From positions 22,121-86,120 of the forward strand of contig SUYM01000010.1 in the NCBI GenBank assembly GCA_015060455.1: 64,000 nt of DNA. Reading direction: 5' to 3'. A program made the position numbers and the translations under genes. Source of the stretch: Bacteroidales bacterium. Lineage in GTDB: Bacteria > Bacteroidota > Bacteroidia > Bacteroidales > UBA932. Below are positions 27,221 through 36,332 of the stretch, piece after piece. How positions within the stretch are numbered: the stretch's first letter is position 1; every line of letters begins with the position of its first letter. The notes beneath the pieces were generated by a model. The model had not been told where the DNA came from and did not search any database. It saw only the letters and a program-made list of their open reading frames with translations.

Positions 27221-29227
27221 ATGAAACACATCATTTTAACACTCTGTCTATTTATGACGGGTCTATTGTGCCAGGCGCAGCAGACAACAACCCCCGAGTT
27301 ACGTGCAGAGGTTTTCGACCTCATTGACCTTGACACGCCTGAAATGGCACAGGTAAAAGCCTGTCACGAAAGAGGCGACGACAAGGGAGCCGCTGCCGCC
27401 CTGCTCAAATTCTACAAGGCCCGCACCGGCATCGTCACTCCTGACATCACTGACGTCTCGAAGGTAAAGATCAGCCCCCAGCATCAGAAATGGGCTGATG
27501 ATGCTATGGAACACAGGTTCTTCGTCATGGACTCACACGAGCCGTACCATTATGGAGATGACATCAACTGGAGATACTGGCCGGTGCAGGACAATGAACT
27601 CAGATGGCAACTCCACCGCCAGAAATGGTTCATCCCTATGGGAAAGGCCTACCGCATCAGCGGCGATGAGAAATATGCAGTCGAGTGGACAAAGCAGTAT
27701 ATAGACTGGATCCGCAAGAACCCTCTCGTGGTCATCAGCAAGGAGGAATATGAGATAGTAGATAACAGCACATTGAAGGAAGATGCAGAAAACGCACGTT
27801 GGGCTTGGAGACCTCTTGAAGTCAGCACACGTCTTCAGGACCAGACCCAGCAGTTCCAACTCTTCATCAGTTCGCCAGCCTTCAACGCCGAATTTCTCAC
27901 AGAGTTCCTTGTAAACTACCACAAGCATGCGGAACATGTGATGGGCAACTACTCCAACCATGGCAACCACCTGCTTTTCCAGGCGCAGAGAATGCTTTAT
28001 GCCGGCACATTCTTCCCCGAGTTCAAAAGAGCCAAGGCTTGGAGAGAAAGCGGCATGCAGATCATGAACACCGAGATAGGCAAGCAGGTCTATCCTGACG
28101 GAGGCCACTACGAACTCTGCCCTCACTACCACCTCGCCACCATCAACATCTTCATCAAGGCCCTCAATGTTGCAGCCCTCAACGGCTTCCGCGACGAGTT
28201 CCCTCAGTCATATATCGACACTATCGAGAAGATGATCATGATGCACGCTGATATCAGTTATCCGAATTACACCCACCCATATTTCAGCGACGCGCGTATC
28301 CTCAAAAAGGACGAGATGCTGAGAAACTACCGCAACTGGTCCCGCCTCTTCCCTGAGAATCAGGCAATCAAGTATTGGGCGACTCAGGGTAAGGAAGGAA
28401 GTCTCCCGGACCATCTTTCAAAAGGCTACCTCAACACAGGATTCTTCACATTCAGAAACAGTTGGGACAACGACTGTCTCCAGATGGTCGTAAAGGCAGG
28501 CCCACCGGCATTCTGGCACAACCAGCCGGACAACGGCACCTTCGAGATATGGTACAACGGCAAGGTGCTCTTCCAGGACTCCGGAGCCTACGTCTATGGA
28601 GGTGGAGAGGAAATCATGCAGTGGAGAAACTGGTTCAGGAGGACCGCTTCGCACAACACTCTGACCTTCTCTGACAGGGACATCCAGACAATGGACTCGA
28701 AGACGCTGCTCTGGCAGCCGGAAGGCGATGTACAGATACTCGTAACCGAAAATCAGAGTTATACATACATGGCACACCGCAGAAGCATATTCTTTGTCGA
28801 TGGCAAATATTTCGTGATTGTCGATGAGGGCAAAGGCAAGGCAGACGGCTGGGTGAATCTCCACTACCAGATGCCTCCAGGGAAGACAACAGGAAGTCGC
28901 GAGGATATGCACTTCCACACAGAAATGACAGACGGCTGCAACATGAAACTGCAAGTCTTCGGCCCGGAGGGTATGGGCATGAAGATGGAAGAGGGCTGGG
29001 TATCGTCCGACATCATGGCAAAGCGCAAACGTATCAACGCCAATTTCCACGCCAAGAAGACAGCCAACGAGCCGATCCGCTTCATCACAGTCATTGTACC
29101 TAACGAGAAGGGCGGCAACGAGATTCCTATATCTGCCTCATTCATCGGCGGTTACAGCGAAGACAGCATGAAACTGGAAGTCAAGGTTGGAAAAGACAAG
29201 AAACGTATCCTGGAATACCAACTCTGA
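27221..29227 (+). CDS. Heparinase III-like HS lyase, PL12 (copy 1, periplasmic)
   Basis: 668 residues with a signal peptide (about 1-20). The heparinase II/III N-terminal alpha barrel about 25-390 includes the signature DINWRYWP...NELRWQLHR and WRPLEVS. The C-terminal beta-sandwich is about 400-668. By comparison with Pedobacter heparinase III as I recall it, the catalytic residues are Asn249 (HGNH), Tyr303 (PHYH) and His433 (FWHNQPDNGTFE). It cleaves the glucosaminyl-uronic acid bond in low-sulfated HS by beta-elimination. It is co-transcribed with the regulator. Compared with copy 2 (39875-41833) it has about 14-16 extra residues near 170-190, next to the substrate-cleft region. No lipobox, so probably periplasmic. 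Confidence 0.92.
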   Translation: MKHIILTLCLFMTGLLCQAQQTTTPELRAEVFDLIDLDTPEMAQVKACHERGDDKGAAAALLKFYKARTGIVTPDITDVSKVKISPQHQKWADDAMEHRFFVMDSHEPYHYGDDINWRYWPVQDNELRWQLHRQKWFIPMGKAYRISGDEKYAVEWTKQYIDWIRKNPLVVISKEEYEIVDNSTLKEDAENARWAWRPLEVSTRLQDQTQQFQLFISSPAFNAEFLTEFLVNYHKHAEHVMGNYSNHGNHLLFQAQRMLYAGTFFPEFKRAKAWRESGMQIMNTEIGKQVYPDGGHYELCPHYHLATINIFIKALNVAALNGFRDEFPQSYIDTIEKMIMMHADISYPNYTHPYFSDARILKKDEMLRNYRNWSRLFPENQAIKYWATQGKEGSLPDHLSKGYLNTGFFTFRNSWDNDCLQMVVKAGPPAFWHNQPDNGTFEIWYNGKVLFQDSGAYVYGGGEEIMQWRNWFRRTASHNTLTFSDRDIQTMDSKTLLWQPEGDVQILVTENQSYTYMAHRRSIFFVDGKYFVIVDEGKGKADGWVNLHYQMPPGKTTGSREDMHFHTEMTDGCNMKLQVFGPEGMGMKMEEGWVSSDIMAKRKRINANFHAKKTANEPIRFITVIVPNEKGGNEIPISASFIGGYSEDSMKLEVKVGKDKKRILEYQL

Positions 29228-29245
29228 ATCTTATCAGGAATCTGA

Positions 29246-29283
29246 AAAGAGGCGTTGACCATACAACAGGTCAACGCCTCTTT
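29246..29283. terminator. Bidirectional intrinsic terminator
   Basis: A 15-bp perfect stem (AAAGAGGCGTTGACC and its complement) with an 8-base loop, A-rich on one side and TTT on the other. It lies between the convergent PL12 gene and susD of cassette 2. Confidence 0.92.
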
Positions 29284-29301
29284 ATCAATAATGGGACTGT
29301 C

Positions 29302-30987
29302 CTACCAGTTAGGATTCTGGTGACATTTTGTCATCAGGTCAAGGTCAAGTTGAGGGATCGGAAGGATTTCATGCTTGCCCTTGACAGTGTAGTCAGCGAT
29401 AATATACACCGAAGGTGCTTCCTCATGCCAGGTGGCGAGGTCCTGTGATGTCTGCATGATGGAATCATAGTAGATGCCCCATCTTACGAGATCCTGACGG
29501 CGATGACCCTCGAAGCAGAGTTCGTATGAACGCTCATCGCGGACAGCCTGCTGGAAGGCCTCGTATGAAAGACCTGTGGCAAGATCGCAATTCTTGTCCG
29601 CCACATTGACCGGCTTGCCGAATCCGCGGCGACGGACCATATTCACTGCCGCATAGGCCTCTGCAGTCGGAGCCTTATGCCACTCGTTCAATGCCTCGGC
29701 ATACAGAAGGAGTACGTCGGCGTAACGGAGAAAATACCAGTTCACAGTCGAGAAATTGGCATCTGCAAAGTGCTCCTTGACATACTTGTTCAGGTCCCAC
29801 TTGGCAGGGGTCAATGTATTATTGTATGTCTTTCTTATCGAGGCATCAGTCATCGCATCCCTGAAAGTCAATAAAGGCTTGTCTTTAATAAGACCGACTT
29901 TTACTGTCTTTTTACTATTCTCATCAAGTTTATATTGATAATCTGCAAACGATGTAGCCCATCTGAGGTCATTCTCATTATCCTTCCAGTTTGCGACGAA
30001 GGTAGGAACCACCTTCCAGTTTGCCGCAATACGCACATACGGTCCGGTGCCGTCTGCGGCTGTCGTACCGTTCCACTTTCCGATGCGGCCCACAGGGTCC
30101 TTTCCGGAAGATACAGGCGCATAGAAAGACACCTCCATAAGACTCTCGGTAGGATCCCAGACACTGTTGCAGGTATTCTTCCAAAGTTGCTCAAAATCAG
30201 AGAGAAGTCCGTGCTTGCCGGAATCAATCAGGATCTTGGCAGTGGAAGCCGCCTTTTCCCATTTGGACTCATCTCTTACCGGATAACCCGCCCATGTGGC
30301 ATAGACCTTGGCAAGAAGTCCGAGAGCCGCACCCTTGGAAATACGGAAGGAATTGTCCGAACGATAACTGTCTTCAGTTGCATAAGGAAGAATACTGATT
30401 GCATACTTAAGATCCTCTTCAATGAACTCATACACTTCCTGAGGAGTCGACTGTTCGAATGTTGACGGATGCTTTGATGAATCATCAGGTGTCTTCATCA
30501 GCACTATATTGCCCCACCAGCGCACAAGTTCGAAATAGAACTGCGCACGAAGAGCCCTGGCCTCAGCCATATATATGGCAGCCAGATTCTTCTCCTGTAC
30601 AGAAGAAAATTTATCAACCGCCACTGAAAGACCCTCTATGAAGTCATTTGCATCATAGATGGCATTATACAAGGCAGCCCAGGTTTCGCACACATAGGAT
30701 TCCGACGGCGAGAAGGAGTTGCTCGGCATGGCTCTCCATGAATTGACGGTGCTTCCCTCAACCTTGGCGATATCGGTTCCTAACGGCAGATAGAGGGACA
30801 GGTGGAAGCCATACATCTGATCCTTGGTCAGATTCTCATATACACCAAGAAGCACAGACTCAGCCTCCGCGGCAGTGTTCATATACTTTGATTTCTCAAT
30901 CTCCATGTAATTGGTCTCATCAAGAGAACAGGAAGCAAAGGCGAACACAGACGACATTACTGCAATAATATATTTCAAATTTTTCAT
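29302..30987 (-). CDS. susD: SusD/RagB-family outer-membrane lipoprotein (cassette 2)
   Basis: 561 residues with lipobox FASC (Cys20). SusD blocks are LLGVYENLTKDQMYG, AQFYFELVRWWGNIVLM, AAVNMVRRRGFG, YELCFEGHRRQDLVRWG and the ending KGKHEILPIPQLDLDL. It binds the import ligand with SusC at the surface. It lies 6 bases after susC and is the last gene of the operon that starts at 38468, directly before a strong terminator. Strongly similar to 15835-17541 at both ends, less so in the central ligand-contact part. Confidence 0.95.
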   Translation of the reverse strand: MKNLKYIIAVMSSVFAFASCSLDETNYMEIEKSKYMNTAAEAESVLLGVYENLTKDQMYGFHLSLYLPLGTDIAKVEGSTVNSWRAMPSNSFSPSESYVCETWAALYNAIYDANDFIEGLSVAVDKFSSVQEKNLAAIYMAEARALRAQFYFELVRWWGNIVLMKTPDDSSKHPSTFEQSTPQEVYEFIEEDLKYAISILPYATEDSYRSDNSFRISKGAALGLLAKVYATWAGYPVRDESKWEKAASTAKILIDSGKHGLLSDFEQLWKNTCNSVWDPTESLMEVSFYAPVSSGKDPVGRIGKWNGTTAADGTGPYVRIAANWKVVPTFVANWKDNENDLRWATSFADYQYKLDENSKKTVKVGLIKDKPLLTFRDAMTDASIRKTYNNTLTPAKWDLNKYVKEHFADANFSTVNWYFLRYADVLLLYAEALNEWHKAPTAEAYAAVNMVRRRGFGKPVNVADKNCDLATGLSYEAFQQAVRDERSYELCFEGHRRQDLVRWGIYYDSIMQTSQDLATWHEEAPSVYIIADYTVKGKHEILPIPQLDLDLMTKCHQNPNW

Positions 30988-30993
30988 ATCATC

Positions 30994-33900
30994 TTAGAAT
31001 TGAAGTTCAACACCGAATGTAAACACCCTGCTCTTCGGATACGCACCCCAGTCGAATCCAGGAGTAAGAGGACTTGAAAGCACACTCACCTCCGGATCAT
31101 ATCCGCTGTAATTTGTCAGACAGAAGAGATTCTGGGCTGTGGCATATACACGAAGTTTGCTTACATAGAAGCGGCGGGTGATATTCTCCGGGAGTGTATA
31201 ACCCAGGGTAATATTCTTTAATCTCAGGAAGGATCCGTCCTCAATGAACCTTGATGAAACATCGTATGAAATGTATCCGTTAGCAGAAGGCACCTTGGTC
31301 GAGGCGTTGCTCGGAGTCCATCTGTCAGCCACCTCATGCATCTGATTCACGCGTTCATTCTTGGTCTGGGTCAGATACATCCTTGTAGCATTATAGACAT
31401 CGTTTCCGACACTGAACTGGAACATGAAACTCAAATCGACACCATAGAACTGGAATGAGTTGGTCAGACCTCCATACAGATCCGGATAACCGTTTCCGAT
31501 CGATGTCCTGTCGTCCGGAGTGATCTTGCCGTCTCCATTGACATCGCGATATTTCACGACACCCGGTGCCGGAACCGTACCGCGCGGACTCAGATCGGCC
31601 ACACCTGGCTTGAGAACCAGATTGCCGCCCGGAGTCATATTGAAATCAGAAGACTGATATACTCCGTCATAAATATATCCGTACATATCACCAAGAGAAC
31701 CGCCGACATACGCGATATAGTCATCCGAAGTAAAGTTTGAATTGAACTCCGAACGACGTGTGATATACGCAGTACCGTCCTGAAGCGCAACGAGGGTGTT
31801 CTTAATGTAGGAGAGGTTGAAGTCAGTGGTCCAGAAGAAATTCCTCTTGTTGAAATTCACAGAATGGAGGGTAAGTTCCACTCCGGCATTTCTGATCTTT
31901 CCGACATTCTGCATCTGCTCCTCAAAGCCAGTGACGTATGCAAGATTCTGCTTAAGAAGGAGGTCCTTTGTATCCTTGACAAAGCCGTCGATTGTCGCTG
32001 TCAGACGTGAATCAAAGAATCCGAGATCCAGACCGACGTTCGTGGTCATGGAACCCTCCCAACGAAGATTATAGTTCGCCAACTGCTTAGGAGTGAGGAT
32101 TGTAGTCTGAGATGTTCCTACACCCAACTTGCTATCCGTATAGAGGTTCATTGAAAGATAGTTGGTGATCCTGTCGTTTCCGACCGTACCCCAACCCGCA
32201 CGGAGTTTGAGAGTATTGAGCCATTGAACATCCTTCAGCCATGACTCGTTTGCCATATTCCATGACGCCGCAAACGATGGGAACACTCCCCACTTGTTCT
32301 TCTTCGAGAACACAGTAGAAGCATCGGCACGCACTGTCGCCGTCACCATATAACGGTCATCATAACTGTAAAAGCCTCGTGCAAAGAACGACAGACGCAG
32401 ACTTTCAGCCTTTGTAGTCTCCACGAGGGAAGGAGTTGCACCGAGTCCGAGATTATTATTGCCAAGGTCGTCAAAAGGGAAATCTCTTGACTGTCCCTTA
32501 AGGGACTCAGAACCTATATAGGCAACCTCCTGACCGATCATTGCATCTACGCTATGCTTCTTCTTGAACGTTCTCTTATAATTGAGAGTATTGCTGTTCT
32601 GCCATCTTGTGTTCTTGGAAGTCGTAGTCTCTCCATACGGACCGCCGGCACGATAAGCCTGACTTGTGGTCTCATGGTAGAAGATGTCACGACGCTGGAA
32701 ATTGGAATTGTAAGTGGCGGCAGTCTTGAAAGTCAGACCTTTTGCCAACTGAGCCGAGAGAGATACGTTTCCGATCCACTGCTCTGATTTCCTTATATCA
32801 TCAGTGCTTTCAGCCTGAACGATAGGGTTGATCTTGTTGGAGTCAAAGTTTGACTCTGCCTGCGCAGTAGGGTCATACATCAGATTGCGAAGTTCCCACG
32901 CACTCACATTCAGACCTCCGACCGGACGATATGAAAGGAGATTGGCGAGTTGTCCGCCTCCAGTACCTATTCCTGTCCTCTTCTGTGAAGTATAGTTGAG
33001 AGAGCCCTGGAAGGTCAGCCACTTTGTGACCTTCTGCTGGATCTTCACCCTGGCAGTGTTTCTTGCAAAGCCACTGTTGGTAAAGATACCGTTCTCATCA
33101 AAATGAGAGAATGACACGGTATATTGCGAGTCCTTGATACCACCTCTGATGCTGACATCATGGTTCTGGCTCCATGTAGGGCGGAAAGCCTCATTCTGCC
33201 AGTCAATCCATTCCGACTGATCGAGATTGCGGTAATCCTCCAATGACTGATATTTGTACGGCACGCCGTCCGCATCATTTCCGGCCTTGTAATAAGTGCT
33301 TCCATATTTGGACGGATTGACCTCCATCTGCAAAGCGACAAAGTCGTATGGAGTCAGCAGTTCAAGCCTTCTTGACAGTTGGCGGTAACTTGCCGAACCG
33401 TTATAGGTCACCTGAGGGCGTCCTTCACGACCGGACTTGGTGGTTACAAGCACTACACCGTTGGCCGCGCGGGCTCCATAGATTGCAGAAGCGGAAGCGT
33501 CCTTGAGGAAATCGACAGACAACACATCCTGATTTGCAATGACACTGATGTCATCCACCTCAAAGCCATCCACAATATACAGCGGAGAAGCATCTCCGTT
33601 GACAGTTCCGACTCCACGGATCTTGATGTCGAATCCCGAGCCCGGTGTACCGTCTGCGGCAGTGATGCTCACACCGGCCACCTGACCTGCCAGAGCCTCC
33701 ACCACAGAGCCTGTCTTGAAGTTTTCAAGGGTCTTAGAGTTGACTGAGCCCACAGAACCGGTCAGGTCGCTCTTCTTCATGGTACCATAACCGATGACTA
33801 CGACCTCGTCGAGAACGTTCTTGTCCGGCTGGAGAGAGACATCGATGGAGGTCTTGCCCTCGACCTTCACATCCTGATCTGCATAACTTATATAACTGAA

Positions 33901-34110
33901 AGTCAGTTCAGCATCCTTCGCGACCTTGATCTCATACATACCGTCCAGGTCAGTAACGACTCCGTTGGATGTACCTTTTTCGGTCACACCTGCTCCGATA
34001 AGCGGGGTACCGGTCTCATCCAGGACAGTACCCTTGACAGTGATCCTCTCCTGCGCCAGGGCCGGAATAATGATCATCAATGTCAGAAGCGTTGATAATA
34101 TCTTTTTCAT
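30994..34110 (-). CDS. susC: SusC/RagA-family TonB-dependent transporter (cassette 2)
   Basis: 1038 residues: signal (about 1-19), carboxypeptidase-regulatory-like domain (about 22-92, GTVLDETGTPLIGAGV), the DEVVVIGYGTMKKSDLTGSV region, plug with IKIRGVGTVNGDASPLYIVD, and a barrel ending in VFTFGVELQF. It imports glycan oligosaccharides. It is so similar to the susC at 17553-20690 that an intralocus duplication is the simplest explanation. Flanked by SGBP upstream (18 bases) and SusD downstream (6 bases). Confidence 0.96.
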   Translation of the reverse strand: MKKILSTLLTLMIIIPALAQERITVKGTVLDETGTPLIGAGVTEKGTSNGVVTDLDGMYEIKVAKDAELTFSYISYADQDVKVEGKTSIDVSLQPDKNVLDEVVVIGYGTMKKSDLTGSVGSVNSKTLENFKTGSVVEALAGQVAGVSITAADGTPGSGFDIKIRGVGTVNGDASPLYIVDGFEVDDISVIANQDVLSVDFLKDASASAIYGARAANGVVLVTTKSGREGRPQVTYNGSASYRQLSRRLELLTPYDFVALQMEVNPSKYGSTYYKAGNDADGVPYKYQSLEDYRNLDQSEWIDWQNEAFRPTWSQNHDVSIRGGIKDSQYTVSFSHFDENGIFTNSGFARNTARVKIQQKVTKWLTFQGSLNYTSQKRTGIGTGGGQLANLLSYRPVGGLNVSAWELRNLMYDPTAQAESNFDSNKINPIVQAESTDDIRKSEQWIGNVSLSAQLAKGLTFKTAATYNSNFQRRDIFYHETTSQAYRAGGPYGETTTSKNTRWQNSNTLNYKRTFKKKHSVDAMIGQEVAYIGSESLKGQSRDFPFDDLGNNNLGLGATPSLVETTKAESLRLSFFARGFYSYDDRYMVTATVRADASTVFSKKNKWGVFPSFAASWNMANESWLKDVQWLNTLKLRAGWGTVGNDRITNYLSMNLYTDSKLGVGTSQTTILTPKQLANYNLRWEGSMTTNVGLDLGFFDSRLTATIDGFVKDTKDLLLKQNLAYVTGFEEQMQNVGKIRNAGVELTLHSVNFNKRNFFWTTDFNLSYIKNTLVALQDGTAYITRRSEFNSNFTSDDYIAYVGGSLGDMYGYIYDGVYQSSDFNMTPGGNLVLKPGVADLSPRGTVPAPGVVKYRDVNGDGKITPDDRTSIGNGYPDLYGGLTNSFQFYGVDLSFMFQFSVGNDVYNATRMYLTQTKNERVNQMHEVADRWTPSNASTKVPSANGYISYDVSSRFIEDGSFLRLKNITLGYTLPENITRRFYVSKLRVYATAQNLFCLTNYSGYDPEVSVLSSPLTPGFDWGAYPKSRVFTFGVELQF

Positions 34111-34128
34111 ATTGATGTGTTTCTAAAA

Positions 34129-36327
34129 TTAGAATTCAGTATCAAACCACACGAAGAGTGGGAAGAGACGGTATGGGTCTTTCGCATCTTTCGGGTCAGT
34201 CCCCGAATCGGCGAATGTAATCTGCGCTGTAAACACGCCATCAGCATATCCGTTTACATCCTTCCATCTTTCCGGAGCGATATAAAGTGCAAGATCTGAT
34301 GCCCTGATATATGCAGGGTTCTTATCCAGGAATGCACGTCCATAATACGATATCGGATCTCTTGAACCAGAACCATACGATTTATTGATAGCAGCGTAAT
34401 AGGCAGCCCATATCTGAGACAGGAAATTATCCTTTGCCTCATTAGGGGCACCGTTCGCATGTTCAGCAGGTCCGCCGATATTCCAATAGTTGAAACTTCT
34501 TCTGAAATCCATAATGATCTTTGATAGTTCTTCAGATGTCAGCGCCTTGCCGGCCTTGGTGATTTCAGGCTTGGCGGAAACTCCACCTTTCTTCGGATTG
34601 CACTGGAACACAAACGGAGTGTAGCTGATCTGATAGCCGCCTTCTGCACGCATACAGTTGAAATCCAGGAATACCGGAGTCTTTACTGAGGTCTCGCCCG
34701 AGGTTCCCTTTCCGGTTGTCGCAGTCACGAAGAAGAAATGTGCCCTGAAGTTTTCGATCTTCGGTTTTCCGTCATCACCGTTTGCAAAGGCAAGGTCAGT
34801 GGTGATTGCACCTGTTTCAGGATCGATGACCGCACATGCAGCCTTGCTTCCGCCACTGATAGTATATTCCACCTTTGTGCCTTCCTTGATGTCAGTCGCA
34901 GCCACTCCAAATGTATATGTCTCAGTCGTAGGCACCCTATGCTGGCTTGCATAATTCTCTGCCGGATCAAGACCAAGGTTGTTGCCCCAATGAACATAAG
35001 TGAAGAAATATGGGTTCTCAATGACTGTGAGTCTGATTTCCTTGGTCATGCTTCCCTTGGAGTTTTCCACAGCCACCTTTACGGTATATTCACCAATCTC
35101 GATCTTGTTGCCTTTCTTTGCTGAAATTTTTCCTGTATGCTCATCGATCTTCAAAGCGGAGAGAGCCTCCGGAAGATCGACAAACGAGAAGATCTTCTCA
35201 TCTCCGTCCACCTCCTTTGGAGCAAGACCGAATTTTGTATCATGCCATACTGTCGAGTCATTATAATCCAGTTTAGTGATCGGATTGATAAGTTCGACAA
35301 GAGTGATCTTGAACACCTGGGCGAAATCCATACTTCCGAGAGCATTCTCAACCTTCATGGAAACGACTATATCTGTCCCCGCAGGCAGGTCATGCTCCTT
35401 TGAAAGAGTGATGGCACCGGTCTTTTCGTTGACCGTCACAGGCGCTCCTTCCGGACTCACCGAAAGGATGCTGTATCTGAGACCGTTGGACGAGCCCACC
35501 ATCTTAGGTGCGCGGCTTGTGTAGTCATAGTCATACTGCACCTTGACAGCAGACGGAGAATAGGTCAGACTGGTCGGTGGTGCCTGCACATCGACAGTCA
35601 GGGCATTTTCATATATACCCATTGAGGAATCAAGGCCGGCTGTACGGGTAACAAGTTTGAAATCAATCACATAGACACCCGCAAGGAAGTTCTGATTCCT
35701 CAATATGCTGAACTCGCCCTCGCTGTTCACCTCGAATATTCCGCTCCAGTCCTCCACCAGAGTTCCGCCAAGGGAAACCTTCGCGATCTTATAGTCCTCG
35801 ACAGTAATGTGTTCTCCCTCAGTGATTATCCTTGCTCCCGGCAACTCATCGGTCAGGTTAAGGTTGGTCACAGATGTAAGAGGGACCTCGATCAGAGAAG
35901 GTTCAAGGATGATTCCCTCCGGAACAGGGTGCATCATATTCACCGTGACCAGACCAGGGAACTTATATATCTGTCCGCCAGAAACACATTGAATGCTGAT
36001 GGCATACTTACCCACCGGAAGTCCGTCAGTGTTTCTGAGTGAGAGCATACCGGACTCAGGATCGATGCTGAACGACTCCGTCTGATAGGTCTTTCCGTCA
36101 AGAGTGACATTATAAATCTCGAACTTGGAAGCCTTGGCACCATGATATGTCGGAGTCAGGTCCATATTCGTGGAAGGACCGATGTCTGTGATGCCCGGAT
36201 AGTACAGGGCAAACTTATCGCCATCGGTAAGTTCATCCTTTTGGCATGAAACCGCCGACAGGCACATCGCCACACCCAGCGCAAGGGCTGTCAGGCAATT
36301 GGTCAATTTAATCGTAATCGCTTTCAT
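34129..36327 (-). CDS. Surface glycan-binding-type lipoprotein with Ig-like repeats (cassette 2)
   Basis: 732 residues from the ATG at 36327 (a TTG upstream overlaps the previous gene). The lipobox is LSAVSC (Cys28). Architecture equals that of 20702-22957: N-terminal domain beginning KFALYYPGITDIGPS, Ig-like repeats with VNEKTGAITLS and IDEHTGKISAKKG, then FTYVHWGNNLG and a C-terminal domain ending DGVFTAQITFAD...FVWFD. Probably binds HS at the cell surface. No G run is present in its signal codons, unlike its paralogue. It lies 5 bases after the lipoprotein lyase gene. Confidence 0.82.
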   Translation of the reverse strand: MKAITIKLTNCLTALALGVAMCLSAVSCQKDELTDGDKFALYYPGITDIGPSTNMDLTPTYHGAKASKFEIYNVTLDGKTYQTESFSIDPESGMLSLRNTDGLPVGKYAISIQCVSGGQIYKFPGLVTVNMMHPVPEGIILEPSLIEVPLTSVTNLNLTDELPGARIITEGEHITVEDYKIAKVSLGGTLVEDWSGIFEVNSEGEFSILRNQNFLAGVYVIDFKLVTRTAGLDSSMGIYENALTVDVQAPPTSLTYSPSAVKVQYDYDYTSRAPKMVGSSNGLRYSILSVSPEGAPVTVNEKTGAITLSKEHDLPAGTDIVVSMKVENALGSMDFAQVFKITLVELINPITKLDYNDSTVWHDTKFGLAPKEVDGDEKIFSFVDLPEALSALKIDEHTGKISAKKGNKIEIGEYTVKVAVENSKGSMTKEIRLTVIENPYFFTYVHWGNNLGLDPAENYASQHRVPTTETYTFGVAATDIKEGTKVEYTISGGSKAACAVIDPETGAITTDLAFANGDDGKPKIENFRAHFFFVTATTGKGTSGETSVKTPVFLDFNCMRAEGGYQISYTPFVFQCNPKKGGVSAKPEITKAGKALTSEELSKIIMDFRRSFNYWNIGGPAEHANGAPNEAKDNFLSQIWAAYYAAINKSYGSGSRDPISYYGRAFLDKNPAYIRASDLALYIAPERWKDVNGYADGVFTAQITFADSGTDPKDAKDPYRLFPLFVWFDTEF

Positions 36328-36332
36328 ATCAA

